A DNA stretch of 64,000 bases from Planctomycetota bacterium (GCA_016220085.1 JACRIN010000093.1:1-64000), one strand, 5' to 3'. Positions 30,388 through 39,689 are shown, counted from the first letter of the stretch. Notes: generated by a model not told the origin, from the sequence alone. Numbers and translations are program-made.

Positions 30388-30792
30388 GCGGTCGACGACT
30401 CGGGGCTCGTCGGGCTCGCCGGTAGGCGCGCGTCGAGTCGGAGTGACGCGCCGCGGGTCACTTCGTCTGCGGGCTCGTGGGAGTTCGCCCGCGATTCACG
30501 GTCGTCGCGCACCTGCACGTCGGTCGTGCCGAGCTCCTCCGAAAGCGTCGAGTCCACCAGCGCCGCGAACAGAGTCGGCACCGGACTGCCGCGCGCGAGT
30601 TGCGCGGAGCGTTGCTCGCGCAGCCGCGGAGCCTCGTGCGCAACGAGGCAGCGAGCGCGAGCAACACGACCGCCGCGAGCCTCCCGCCGAGACGGCGGCA
30701 ACGTCCGAATCGCCGCCAATCCGTCGGCGCGCCGAACGCGCGCTCTGCCGGAAAATCGAGGCGCCGAGCGGAACGCGCTCGGCGCCTCGAAC
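30388..30792 (-). other. 405-base gap with a possible frameshifted small ORF
   Basis: No confident gene. On the minus strand one frame offers a membrane-helix-like stretch (GGRLAAVVLLALAASLRTRLR, ending near 30610). A second frame continues with plausible soluble sequence (PTLFAALVDSTLSEELGTT, then DVQVRDDRESRANSHEPADE). A shift of frame would join them into one small anchored protein. This may be a broken gene or chance in G+C-rich DNA. No promoter or terminator was identified. Confidence 0.3.
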
Positions 30793-31344
30793 TCACACGA
30801 CGCGCAGGATCATCGGATAGCGGAAGCGTTGGCCGTCCGCGGCGCGGATCGAGGCGATCAGGACCAGGACGAGCTTCACGAACGGCAGCGCCGCAATGAT
30901 GACCAGCCCGAGCCCGAGCGCGCAGATCAGCGGGAACGCCGCGAGCGCCCAGAAGATCACATTGAGCTGGAAGTTCAGCGCCTCACGCGCGTGGTACTCG
31001 ACCTCGGCGTCGTCGTTCTTCTTCGCGAGCCAGATGATCAGCGGTGGAACCCAGGCAATCAGCATCCACGGAATGCAGAAGTCGACCAGCGTGCCGAGGT
31101 GGGCGAACACCGACCAGCCGGCGCTCGGGCCGCGTCCGGGCACCGGAGGCGGAGGAGGAGCAGCGTACGTCGAGCCCGCGCCCGGCGGCGGGGGCGGCAC
31201 GCCCTTCGGCGGCGGAGCGTCGTAGACGCGTTGACCGGCTTCGCGCTTGGCGTCGAAGGGCTCGGCCTTGACCTCCAACGGCTTCTCCGGCCGCGGCGTG
31301 GATTCGAAAGGTTGTTCAGCGGCGGGCGGGGGCGAGTCGGTCAT
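30793..31344 (-). CDS. DUF4870 membrane protein
   Basis: 183 residues. The N-terminal ~75 residues are Pro-rich and probably disordered (PPPPPGAGSTYAAPPPPPVP). The C-terminal ~105 residues match the DUF4870/Tic20-like pattern: WSVFAHLGTLVDFCIPW, IIWLAKKNDDAEVEYHAREALNF, then two hydrophobic segments and a short tail (YPMILRVV). Three to four membrane helices are expected. Function of the family is unknown. It has an ideal ribosome binding site. Confidence 0.85.
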   Translation of the reverse strand: MTDSPPPAAEQPFESTPRPEKPLEVKAEPFDAKREAGQRVYDAPPPKGVPPPPPGAGSTYAAPPPPPVPGRGPSAGWSVFAHLGTLVDFCIPWMLIAWVPPLIIWLAKKNDDAEVEYHAREALNFQLNVIFWALAAFPLICALGLGLVIIAALPFVKLVLVLIASIRAADGQRFRYPMILRVV

Positions 31345-31351
31345 GGCGTGG

Positions 31352-31358
31352 CCTCCTT
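31352..31358 (-). promoter_or_regulatory. Consensus Shine-Dalgarno for the DUF4870 gene
   Basis: AAGGAGG, seven bases before the ATG at 31344. This perfect site is unusual here, where most genes have weak or no visible ribosome binding sites, and it suggests strong translation. Confidence 0.75.
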
Positions 31359-31410
31359 GTCGAGGGCCACGCGTTACGCCCGCGGGCGTCCGGGATTTCG
31401 GACGCGTCGT

Positions 31411-31749
31411 TCAGCTCGACGGCCGGTCGAACTTCGCGAGCGACTTCTTCGGCGCGCGCGCGCGCCAAGCGGCGGCGAGCCAGTGTCCGACGAGCCGCCG
31501 ATCCGCCTGCGCGAGCTCGATGCGCAGCCCGCAGAGCTTCTTGCCCCACCAGAGCTCCGTGCACCACTCGCCGGCGAGATCGAGCGCGCGCTCGATCTCG
31601 TCGACGTCGACGAAGACGTGCCCATGCTCGGCGTCGCGCAGCGTCGCGAAGATCTTCGTCGCGACTCGGAACGACGGGAGGCCGTGGTGGTCCGCTTCGA
31701 CGGCGTCCGGCAGCGCGAGCGCGAGGCGGCGGAAGTCCGCGGCCTTCAT
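31411..31749 (-). CDS. MmcQ/YjbR family protein
   Basis: 112 residues. The pattern ALALPDAVEADHHGLPSFRV...KIFATL and the closing region with a Trp-Trp-Lys stretch (TELWWGKKLCGLRIELAQAD) match the MmcQ/YjbR (DUF419) family, a small double-stranded-DNA-binding-like fold of unsettled role. The ATG at 31749 overlaps the stop of the DUF1697 gene by four bases, so the two are coupled. A longer frame upstream is unlikely because it runs through that gene. Confidence 0.82.
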   Translation of the reverse strand: MKAADFRRLALALPDAVEADHHGLPSFRVATKIFATLRDAEHGHVFVDVDEIERALDLAGEWCTELWWGKKLCGLRIELAQADRRLVGHWLAAAWRARAPKKSLAKFDRPSS

Positions 31750-32303
31750 TTCGGCTTCGAACCGCCGTCCGCGGCGAGCGCCTGGAGCTTCAGCACGGTC
31801 GCCCAGTTGCGCGCGGTGAACGCGTCGCGGAACGCGCGGTTGACGGCGATCGACACGGCGCTGTCCAGCACGCCCTTCGAGCACCACAGGTAGAGCGCGT
31901 TCGGCCCGCGCGCGAGCGCGTCCGGCTTCCAGTCGCGAGCGAGCAGCGGCGCGAGCGTCGCGCGCTCCGGCTCGGCCGCGAAGAACGCGACGAGGAACTT
32001 CGACGGGTCGCGCGTCGAGCTCGCGAGCGGGTTCTTCGCGACGATGCGCTCGAGCTCGGTCGCCGTGAGCACGGTCACCCGCGACGCGACGCCGAGTTCG
32101 GCGTCGAGCGCGCGTTCGAGCCGCGCGCCGAAGCCCGCCGACGCTTTGTCCGCAGCGTCGAAGACGACGTTGCCGCTGTTCAAGAGCGTGCGCACGTTCT
32201 TCCCGCCGAGCTTCTCGACGAGCGCGCGCAGGTCCGCCATCGCGATGCGCTTCGCGCGTCCGACGTTGATGCCGCGCAGCAGCGCGATGCAGGTGGTGGT
32301 CAT
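31746..32303 (-). CDS. DUF1697 family protein
   Basis: 185 residues. The start ALLRGINVG.AKRIAMADLR and the block VRTLLNSGNVVFDA are diagnostic of DUF1697, as is the C-terminal RNWATVLKL. The family has no established function; it is a soluble alpha/beta protein. The gene is translationally coupled to the MmcQ/YjbR-like gene. ATG start at 32303. Confidence 0.9.
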   Translation of the reverse strand: MTTTCIALLRGINVGRAKRIAMADLRALVEKLGGKNVRTLLNSGNVVFDAADKASAGFGARLERALDAELGVASRVTVLTATELERIVAKNPLASSTRDPSKFLVAFFAAEPERATLAPLLARDWKPDALARGPNALYLWCSKGVLDSAVSIAVNRAFRDAFTARNWATVLKLQALAADGGSKPK

Positions 32304-32386
32304 CGAGATTCGGGGATTCCGGAGCGGCGTGCTCGAGCTCGTCGTCCGCGGAGCGAACCGCGAGCTCGAAAGGACCGCCGCGTGGA

Positions 32387-32956
32387 CTACGCCGCTGCGT
32401 CCGGCCAGAGCCAACCGAACGCCGCGCCTGCGGCGAGCGCGTAGATCGCGCCGTCGAGCACGAACTTCGCCGTGACTCCCCAGCTCACGCCCTTCCAGAT
32501 GGAATCGGTGACGCTGCTGAGGGCGAAGCCGACGAACGCGACGGTCGTCGTGACCCGGAAGACCGTCATGAACTCGGCGCCGCGCGGCAGACTGAAGCCG
32601 CCGAGGTACGCCGCGAACGTGGCGACCACGAGGCAGAAGACGAACCATTGCCCGAGCGCCTTGCCCATCGCCATCGGCCCATTGGGAAACACCGTGATCA
32701 TCCCGACCGGGCCGCGACGGAGCTTCTCGAGCATCTCGGGCGATTGCATGTCCTTCATCGACGTGCACGCTGGGAAGCGATAGCCGCCCGGCTTCAGGGC
32801 GAACGGTCGCAGGGCTTCGAGCACCTTCGTTTCGTCGGGAAGCGGCGCGAAGTCGTTCTTGTGGATCGGCAGCACCATGTGCACCACGGAGCTTGCGACG
32901 AACACGAAGACCGCCGCGACGACGATCGGCAGCCACAGGTCGGCGAGCACGAGCAT
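32387..32956 (-). CDS. Membrane protein of unknown function
   Basis: 189 residues. An N-terminal helix (~7-29, LWLPIVVAAVFVFVASSVVH) is followed by a soluble loop (~30-95, with PIHKNDFAPLPDE), then three hydrophobic segments (~105-125, ~135-160 and ~168-186). The ribosome binding site GAGGAG seven bases before the ATG at 32956 fixes the start. Similar proteins without function are common in planctomycetes and myxobacteria. No motif for catalysis. Confidence 0.75.
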   Translation of the reverse strand: MLVLADLWLPIVVAAVFVFVASSVVHMVLPIHKNDFAPLPDETKVLEALRPFALKPGGYRFPACTSMKDMQSPEMLEKLRRGPVGMITVFPNGPMAMGKALGQWFVFCLVVATFAAYLGGFSLPRGAEFMTVFRVTTTVAFVGFALSSVTDSIWKGVSWGVTAKFVLDGAIYALAAGAAFGWLWPDAAA

Positions 32957-33092
32957 GGGAATCTCCTCTTCTAGGGTCGCACGCGGCTCTCGCGCCGCGT
33001 GCGCCGATAGCTGAGGCGCGCGCGCCGCGGAATGCAAGCGTCCGTCCGGCAGGCGGCCCGCGAACGAACCGGAATGGAGCCGGACTCGTCCG

Positions 33093-34133
33093 TCAGCGCC
33101 GCGTCGCGAGCGCCGTCGCGATCATGCGGTAGAGCAGGCGCGCGCCGACCATCGCGTCCCAACTGTCTTCCTCGTCGGCGGCGGAGCCCGGATTGACCTC
33201 GTTTAGGTCGAGGGCGACCACGCGCTTCTTCGCGCGTGCGAGCTCGTCGAGCCAGAACATCGCGTCGCCCCAATTCAACCCGCCCGGCACCGGCGTGCCG
33301 GTGTTCGGGCAGAGCGTCGGATCGAGGCCGTCGACGTCGAACGACACGTAGACTTCGCGCGGTAGCTCGGCGAGGTGCGCGCGCACGAGCTGCTTCAGAT
33401 CGCGCCCCTCGAGCTTCGCGTTCTGCCAGTCGCGATCGAAGAGCGTGACGATGCGGCCCTTCGAGGCGCGGATGAGCTCGTGCTCGTCCTCGCAGAAGTC
33501 GCGGATGCCGACTTGGACGAGCTTTCGGAGCGGCAGACGCCGCGTCACGTTCTCCATGATCGACGCGTGCGACCACTCGAAGCCTTCGTAGGCGACTCGC
33601 AGGTCCGCGTGGGCGTCGAAGTGGAGCACGCCGAGCTTCGGATGGAGCTCGAGCGCCGCGCGGATGGCGCCGAACGGCGTCGAGTGGTCGCCGCCGACGA
33701 GCGCGAGCAGCTTGCCGGACTCGAGGACGCGCTTCGACGCGCGGTAGACGAGCTCGTTGACCTCCGAACCGAGCGCGTTGACGCGCGCGAGCGCCTTCTG
33801 GAGCTCGCGTTTGCCCGCAACGACTCCGCCGGCGGCGATCACGCGATCGGCGAGCTTCGAAGCCTCGCGGTTGTGCTTCACCACGCGCGGATCGGCGTCG
33901 AGCATCGCGATCCCGGCCTCGTACGGCCGGCCGGTCGCGAGGTCGAAGAGATCGACTTGCTTCGACGCTCGGTAGATCGCGTCGGGACCCTGCCACGCGC
34001 CCTTGCGATACGACGCGGTCGCGTCGAACGGCACCGGCAGCACGTGCACGGCGGCGTCGGCGAGCTTCGAGGAGAGTCCGAAGAGGCCGCTGTCGGGTGC
34101 CGCGGCTGCGTTGGGGTCGAAGTTCTTGCTCAC
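33093..34133 (-). CDS. Agmatinase/arginase (ureohydrolase) family enzyme
   Basis: ~346 residues from the GTG at 34133. All binuclear-manganese ligands are present: His150 in VGGDHST, Asp173, His175 and Asp177 in HFDAHADL, Asp266 and Asp268 in SFDVDGLDP. The family hydrolyses agmatine, arginine, guanidinobutyrate or formiminoglutamate; the precise substrate cannot be read. An in-frame GTG at 34193 is an alternative start. It is divergent from the ECF sigma gene at 34298, with promoters for both in ~165 bases. Confidence 0.9.
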   Translation of the reverse strand: MSKNFDPNAAAAPDSGLFGLSSKLADAAVHVLPVPFDATASYRKGAWQGPDAIYRASKQVDLFDLATGRPYEAGIAMLDADPRVVKHNREASKLADRVIAAGGVVAGKRELQKALARVNALGSEVNELVYRASKRVLESGKLLALVGGDHSTPFGAIRAALELHPKLGVLHFDAHADLRVAYEGFEWSHASIMENVTRRLPLRKLVQVGIRDFCEDEHELIRASKGRIVTLFDRDWQNAKLEGRDLKQLVRAHLAELPREVYVSFDVDGLDPTLCPNTGTPVPGGLNWGDAMFWLDELARAKKRVVALDLNEVNPGSAADEEDSWDAMVGARLLYRMIATALATRR

Positions 34134-34297
34134 GGGGCGCGGATCATCGGCCCGGAGCGAGAGCGGCGCAACCGTCAGCTCGAGTTCGCGCACGTTCGAG
34201 AGCTCGTGGAAGGCGTTTTCCTCTCGCTCGTCCCTTCGCTCTTCGCTTTCTGCCAAGATCCCGCGCCGAGCCGGCGTTCCTGAACCCGCACGCAGCC

Positions 34298-34930
34298 ATG
34301 GACCAAGCCTCCGACGGCACCTTGCTCGCGGCCCTCGAACGAGGGGACACGACGGCACTCACAAACTTGCTCGACCGCCACCAAGCGGTGCTCTTGCGTC
34401 ACGCAAGGGCACTGCTCGGCGAAGGCGGACCGTACGAGGACGTGGTGCAGGAAGCGTTCCTTCGCTTGCTCGAGAAGCCGCCGGCGATGCCCGAGGAAGC
34501 GCGCGGGAACGAGTTGCTCGAGCGAGCACACCTTCGCTCCTGGCTGCACAAAGTGACGCGGAATTTGTGCATGGACACGCTCAGGTCGGAAACGCGGCGA
34601 CGCGCGCGCGAAGAATCGGTCGCGAGCCACGACGTCTCTCGCGACGGGCGGTCGGGCGGCGATCTCGCCGAACAACTCGACACGCGCGCCGCGGTGGAAC
34701 GCGAGCTCGCGAAGCTCCCCGCCGATCAACGCGAGGTGCTCGTGCTGCGGCTGCTCGGCGAACGCTCCTACAAGGAGATCGCCGAGATCACCGGCAAGAA
34801 GATCGGAACGGTCGGATGGCTGGTCAGCGAAGGTCTCAAAGCGTTGTCCGCTTCGCTCGCTCCGTTGGTCGACGCTCCGGCGCCGGCTGCGGCGGCGAGC
34901 GTGGTGCGTGCGTCGCGTGCGAACGGTTGA
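34298..34930 (+). CDS. ECF sigma factor (module 3)
   Basis: 210 residues. Region 2 shows LLDRHQAVLLRHARALLGEG and YEDVVQEAFLRLLEKPP; the WLHKVTRNLCMD block is typical. Region 4 shows REVLVLRLLGERSYKEIAEI followed by TGKKIGTVGWLVSEGLKAL. The C-terminus ends in a short Ala-rich tail. The von Willebrand fusion gene follows after nine bases. Start ATG at 34298. Confidence 0.9.
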   Translation: MDQASDGTLLAALERGDTTALTNLLDRHQAVLLRHARALLGEGGPYEDVVQEAFLRLLEKPPAMPEEARGNELLERAHLRSWLHKVTRNLCMDTLRSETRRRAREESVASHDVSRDGRSGGDLAEQLDTRAAVERELAKLPADQREVLVLRLLGERSYKEIAEITGKKIGTVGWLVSEGLKALSASLAPLVDAPAPAAAASVVRASRANG

Positions 34931-34939
34931 GGTGAGACC

Positions 34940-37786
34940 ATGAACGCCGAAACGAACGACTTCGAAACGAACGCGACCCCGAACGAGGGCGATCGTCTGC
35001 ACCGACTCTTGTGCGCGACGGTCCTCGGCGAGGCGAGCGCGGACGAGCGCGCCGAGGTGGAGCGCGCGCTCGAGACGTCGCCTGAGCTGCGCGCCGAACG
35101 CGCGCGTCTCGAAGCGACGATCGGCCTGGTCCAAGGCTCGTTGCTCGACGGCGAGCGTCTGTCGCCCGCCGCCGAGCGCGAGCTCGAGCACGCGCTCGCG
35201 CGCCGTCGACCGCGCCCCTGGCACTCGCGCCCGGCGTTCCGGATAGCCGCGTCGGTGCTCGCGATCGGTTCGATCGGTTGGGTCGCCTTGCGCGTGTTCG
35301 AAGCGCGCCGCGACGCGCGGAACGAGGACGTCGCTCCGCGCGAGGAACCGCCCGCGCGTGACGACGAAGTCGCGCGCCTCGACGAGTCGGAGCGGGGCCA
35401 ACTCCGGTCGATCGGATACTCCGACGGCTCGACTGCGTCACCGGCGCCGAAGTCCGAAGCGAGTCCTTCCGACGCGCGAACGGCTCTGGCGAAGCAACGT
35501 CAGGCGGGCGAGCGCGCCGAGCTCGATGCGGGCCGGACCGTGCAAGTTCCGGGCGTGACCGTCGACTTGCTCGCGCGCAGGCTTCCCGCGGAATCCCCGA
35601 GGCCCGAGAGTTCGGTGTTCGGCGTGGAGGCCAGCCAGCCTGCGACCGACTCGCTCGTTCTCAAAGAGCTCGCGCGTCCGGCAGAAGACCGCAGCGTCGC
35701 GTCCATCGACGAAACCTCGTCGGCCGAGGAGTCGTCGCGTACGTTCGCATCCCACGGCGCCGAATCGAAGACAGGCGTATCGCTCGGACTCGGCGCGAAG
35801 CCGGGCTCTGCGCAGCGCGATCGTTCGACGACGCCGGCGGCCGGCTCGGCCGGCACGGGTGGTGCCTACCGCGGCGCGAGCGACACGGTTCCGCCCGGCC
35901 CCGGCGCGATTGCGACGGAGCAGGAAAAGGCGTTGAGCGCGCTCGGCTACTACGTCGGTGGTGACGCTGCTCGCGAGAACGCTCCGGCGAGCGGCGAGGC
36001 CAAGCAAGTCACGCAGCGACTGCGCGCACTCGGGTACACCGAAGACGGCCGGATTGTCGTGTGGGAGGTCGATACCGAGGAGAAGCGCAAGGACGACGCG
36101 AGCGAGCGCGGCGGACAAGTCACGTTCGAAGGCAACGAGTTCGTTGTCGCGCCCGATCCGATCGCGGTCGAAGCGCGCATCGAGGCGTTGCTCGGCGCTT
36201 GCCGGCGTCTGCCGAACGAGCGGCCGCGCGACATGTTCTTCCGCTTCTGGGGCGACAACGGCTACGAGTATCCGGTCGTAGATCGCCTCTCGACCTTCTC
36301 GGTCGACGTCGACACGGCGAGCTACGCGCTCGCGCGCAACTACCTGGTCTCCGGCTACCTGCCCGAGAAGCACGCGGTGCGCACCGAGGAGTTCCTCAAC
36401 TACTTCAAGGGCGACGTGCGGCCGCCGGAGAAGGCGACGTTCGCGATCGAGACCGAGCTCGCGCCCTCGCTGTTCGGCGAGACGCGCGATGCGCTGATGC
36501 TGCGCGTCGCGATCCGCGGCAAGGAAGTCTCGAAGGCCGAGCGCACGCCGGTCGCGTTGACCTTCGTGATCGACGTGTCGGGCTCGATGAAGGAGCAGAA
36601 CCGCCTCGAGCTCGTGAAGAACGCGTTGCGACTGCTGGTCACGCAGCTCGACGCTCGCGACTCGGTTGCGGTGGTCACGTTCTCGAACGACGCGCAACTG
36701 GTGCTGCCGATGACGTCGGCGAAGAATCGCCTCGCGCTCGAGCAAGCGCTCCAGCCGCTGGCGCCCCAGAGCGGCACCAACACCGAGGCCGGACTGCGCC
36801 TCGGCTACGAGCAAGCGTTCGCGCACCTCGACTCCAACGTGCAGAACCGCGTCGTGCTGCTGACCGACGGCGTCGCCAACGTCGGCATCACCGATCCCGC
36901 GGCGATGACCGAGCGCGTCTCCACGCAGCGCCGCGCCGGCATCTACCTCAACACGATCGGCGTCGGGATGAACAACCACAACGACACGTTGCTCGAGCAG
37001 CTCGCCGACAAGGGCGACGGTTTGTGCAACTACGTCGACGACGCCGCGGAAGCGAAGCGCGCGCTGGTCGACAACTTCACCGGCGCGTTCCAACCGATCG
37101 CGCGCGACGTCAAGGTGCAGGTCGAGTTCGATCCCGCGCAGGTCCAGCGCTATCGCCTGCTCGGCTACGAGAACCGCGCGATCGCCGACAAGGACTTCCG
37201 TAACGACGCAGTCGACGCCGGCGAAGTCGGCGCGGGCCACCAAGTGGTCGCGCTGTACGAGCTGGTGCCAGGCTCGGCGCTCGGCGACGGTCCGCTCGCG
37301 ACCGTGCGTTTGCATTGGAAGGATCCGCACGGCGAAGGCGCGACGGAGCAAGCGCACGAGAGTGCGCACCCGGTGACGACCAGGAGTGTCGCGGGCTCCT
37401 ACGCGCAGACGAGCGCCGGCTACCGCCGCTCGGTCCTCGTCGGTCAGTTCGCGGAGTTCCTGCGCCGCTCGGCGCACGCGAACGGCGATTCGCTCGACCG
37501 GCTGATCGAGGAGAGCCGGAAGCTCGCTCGCGAGTTGAAGGACCCCGAGTTCGACGAGTTCGTCGCGCTGGTCGCGAAGAGCCGCGACCTGATCGTCGCG
37601 CGCCTCGCGGCGGCCGATCCGTGCGACACGCGGCTCGACGAGCTGCGCCGCATCGAGTGCCTGCGCGCCGAGCTCGAGCTCTTGTGTCGCGAGGGCGAAT
37701 TCGCGGCGGTCGAAGCCCGTCGCGGCGAGCTCGAGCGCGAGCTGCGCGACTGCTTGCGCCAGCGGCTGATGTTGCGGCAACGCTGA
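34940..37786 (+). CDS. Anti-sigma-like / YfbK-type von Willebrand A fusion
   Basis: 948 residues. Residues ~1-95 resemble anti-sigma sigma-binding regions (LCATVLGEASADERAEVERA); one membrane helix follows (~98-118). A ~300-residue low-complexity linker contains three LxxxGY motifs (LRSIGY, LSALGY, LRALGY). Next come the YfbK N-terminal block (STFSVDVDTASYALARNYL, ~451) and a VWA domain with MIDAS Asp545-x-Ser547-x-Ser549 (VIDVSGSM), then a DUF3520-like C-terminus. The gene follows an ECF sigma gene by nine bases and has a GAGGTGAG ribosome binding site. It probably anchors the sigma factor and senses through the external VWA domain. Confidence 0.85.
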   Translation: MNAETNDFETNATPNEGDRLHRLLCATVLGEASADERAEVERALETSPELRAERARLEATIGLVQGSLLDGERLSPAAERELEHALARRRPRPWHSRPAFRIAASVLAIGSIGWVALRVFEARRDARNEDVAPREEPPARDDEVARLDESERGQLRSIGYSDGSTASPAPKSEASPSDARTALAKQRQAGERAELDAGRTVQVPGVTVDLLARRLPAESPRPESSVFGVEASQPATDSLVLKELARPAEDRSVASIDETSSAEESSRTFASHGAESKTGVSLGLGAKPGSAQRDRSTTPAAGSAGTGGAYRGASDTVPPGPGAIATEQEKALSALGYYVGGDAARENAPASGEAKQVTQRLRALGYTEDGRIVVWEVDTEEKRKDDASERGGQVTFEGNEFVVAPDPIAVEARIEALLGACRRLPNERPRDMFFRFWGDNGYEYPVVDRLSTFSVDVDTASYALARNYLVSGYLPEKHAVRTEEFLNYFKGDVRPPEKATFAIETELAPSLFGETRDALMLRVAIRGKEVSKAERTPVALTFVIDVSGSMKEQNRLELVKNALRLLVTQLDARDSVAVVTFSNDAQLVLPMTSAKNRLALEQALQPLAPQSGTNTEAGLRLGYEQAFAHLDSNVQNRVVLLTDGVANVGITDPAAMTERVSTQRRAGIYLNTIGVGMNNHNDTLLEQLADKGDGLCNYVDDAAEAKRALVDNFTGAFQPIARDVKVQVEFDPAQVQRYRLLGYENRAIADKDFRNDAVDAGEVGAGHQVVALYELVPGSALGDGPLATVRLHWKDPHGEGATEQAHESAHPVTTRSVAGSYAQTSAGYRRSVLVGQFAEFLRRSAHANGDSLDRLIEESRKLARELKDPEFDEFVALVAKSRDLIVARLAAADPCDTRLDELRRIECLRAELELLCREGEFAAVEARRGELERELRDCLRQRLMLRQR

Positions 37787-37944
37787 CGCACCGCAGTCGA
37801 GCGTCGACATGGAGCCTCGGCTCCGCCTCCGGGCGGGCGCGCTCCTCCTCCCAGGCCGCGGCGCGCGCCCGGCTCGGTAGTTCCCGGTTCGGCGCTTGAT
37901 CGCGCTTCGCGGCGCGCGACACTCTTCCGACTCGGACGAGTGGC

Positions 37945-38742
37945 ATGGTTCTGAACGGCGCGCGGTGGATCTTGCGGATGTGGGTCGTCTTCGGGGCGTG
38001 CCTGCTGGTGGTCGCCGTGCTCGTCCGCGGCATCGGCTTGCGCGGCGGCGAGCGCAGTCCACCCGAGCTCGCGACGCCGACGATTCCCGAGCCGATGCAA
38101 CTGCTCTCGCGCTCGGCGGAGACTCGGATCGACGCGCGCTGGCTGTGGATCGAGCCGGAGCGGCGCGACCGCTGGGAGCGCTGCTTCCGGCGCCCGTTCG
38201 AGATCCGCGATTGCCCGCGGTTCGCCGATTGGCTCGCCACGCCCGCCGGCGCCGAGACCGCGCTCTTGATCGGTGAGTTGACGCGCGGGAAGGCCGAGGA
38301 GGCGCTGACGTCGCTCGCGCTGATCTTCGAACTCGCGCGCCGGACCGAGTGGAAGGTCGGCGTGCTCGACGGCGCCGCGGACGCGACCGAGCTCGCGCGG
38401 CTGCTCGAGACCTGGCTCTCGACGTGGGCTCCGACCAGCGCGCGCGACCCGCTGCTCGCGGAGCCGACCCGCGTCGCGTTCGCGCTCTGGGCGCGCATCA
38501 CCGTCGCGACCGTCGACGCGCCGTTCTTCGGCACCGACGAGGCCGCGGCGTCGCATGCACGCGTCTTCGCCGACTCGCTGACGCGCGCTCGGGCCGCCGC
38601 GGCGACCGATTTCGGCCGCGCGGTCGCCGAGCATTCGCCACGCGCGTTCGCGCACTTGCTCCAGGAGTCCGATTTCCTCGTCGGACTCGCCGAGGACGCC
38701 GCGCGGCTCTACCCGGAGATCGACGGAGGCTGTGGGTCGTGA
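37945..38742 (+). CDS. Membrane-anchored protein of unknown function
   Basis: 265 residues with one N-terminal membrane helix (~10-32, MWVVFGACLLVVAVLV) and a mainly helical extracytoplasmic domain rich in Ala, Glu and Arg. No family recognised. It is the first of three plus-strand genes joined by 4-base overlaps (next starts at 38739), so the products probably work together. It starts 158 bases after the von Willebrand gene. Confidence 0.68.
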   Translation: MVLNGARWILRMWVVFGACLLVVAVLVRGIGLRGGERSPPELATPTIPEPMQLLSRSAETRIDARWLWIEPERRDRWERCFRRPFEIRDCPRFADWLATPAGAETALLIGELTRGKAEEALTSLALIFELARRTEWKVGVLDGAADATELARLLETWLSTWAPTSARDPLLAEPTRVAFALWARITVATVDAPFFGTDEAAASHARVFADSLTRARAAAATDFGRAVAEHSPRAFAHLLQESDFLVGLAEDAARLYPEIDGGCGS

Positions 38743-39689
38743 GCGACGAGCTCCACACCGTTACGCGCGGTCGTTCGAACGAGCTCGAGCTCGCGCTTTC
38801 GTCCGCGATGATCGCCGCCGGAGGCTTGCTGCTCGGCGTGCAGCTCGACGGTCTGCGTCGCGTCCATGGCACCGGGTACGCCGGATTCGCGATGGGGCTT
38901 TTCGTCGCGCTGCTCGCCACCGCGTTGGTCTCGCGTCGCGCGACGTTGCCGCGCGACGCGATCTCGTGGTGGGGGGCGCTCGTGTCGCTCTTCGGCGTCG
39001 CGGTCCTGGTCGGCGGGGTGCTCGTGCCCTCCGGGCCGTGGCTGTTCGTCGAGCTCGCGTTGCTGACTTGGTTCTTCGCGCGCGCACGCTCGGCGCCGGG
39101 GCTCTTCGTCACGCCGCAAGCGGTGCTCGCACTCGCCGCGATGCTCTACTTCCGACTCTGGCTGACGTACCAGGCGAGCCTCGGCGAGTTCCAGGTCGGC
39201 ATGCTCGAGGTCCCGGTGCTCTCGAAGTTGCCGTTCGAGTTCCTCACGCCGTTCACGCACATCCCGATCGGCAGCTTCACCGCCGACGAGCTCGCGATCC
39301 CCGCCACCGAAGGCCTCGACTTCGCCGCGACGATCGCGATCTGGGCGCTCGGCTTCACGCAGGTCGTCGTCGGCTTGACGTGGCGAGCGCGCGCCGCCCG
39401 CGAGCACGAGGACGATCGCATCCACGCGACGATCCGGCGCCTGCCGGCCGAGGTCGCGCGCCTGGTCGAGGGGTTGATCCCCGAGAGCGAGTGGGAGTCG
39501 CTCGAGCTGCACGGGCTCGCGCATCGCAAGCTCGAGAAGCGGATCGAGCAGCTCGTCCGTGAACGCGTCGGCCGCGCCCACGACGTCGAGCAACGCCTGC
39601 GCACGCTCGCGCGCGGCGAGCTCGGGAACACGCCCGGTTTCGGCGCCGACATCGCCGGAGCCCTGGAGTCCGGCAAGGAGAAGACATGA
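38739..39689 (+). CDS. Polytopic membrane protein with coiled-coil tail
   Basis: 316 residues, GTG start overlapping the preceding stop (GTGA). About six hydrophobic segments lie between ~22 and ~215. The last ~95 residues are charged and helical (e.g. LAHRKLEKRIEQLVRERVGR), with a cytoplasmic coiled coil likely. No family recognised. It is coupled at its 3' end to the DUF423 gene (ATGA). Confidence 0.7.
   Translation: MSDELHTVTRGRSNELELALSSAMIAAGGLLLGVQLDGLRRVHGTGYAGFAMGLFVALLATALVSRRATLPRDAISWWGALVSLFGVAVLVGGVLVPSGPWLFVELALLTWFFARARSAPGLFVTPQAVLALAAMLYFRLWLTYQASLGEFQVGMLEVPVLSKLPFEFLTPFTHIPIGSFTADELAIPATEGLDFAATIAIWALGFTQVVVGLTWRARAAREHEDDRIHATIRRLPAEVARLVEGLIPESEWESLELHGLAHRKLEKRIEQLVRERVGRAHDVEQRLRTLARGELGNTPGFGADIAGALESGKEKT

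Noticed and set aside
37787-37944. Small plus- and minus-strand frames between the von Willebrand gene and the next gene
   Set aside because: Arg/Ala/Ser-rich text in all frames, no start with a ribosome binding site, typical of shadow frames.
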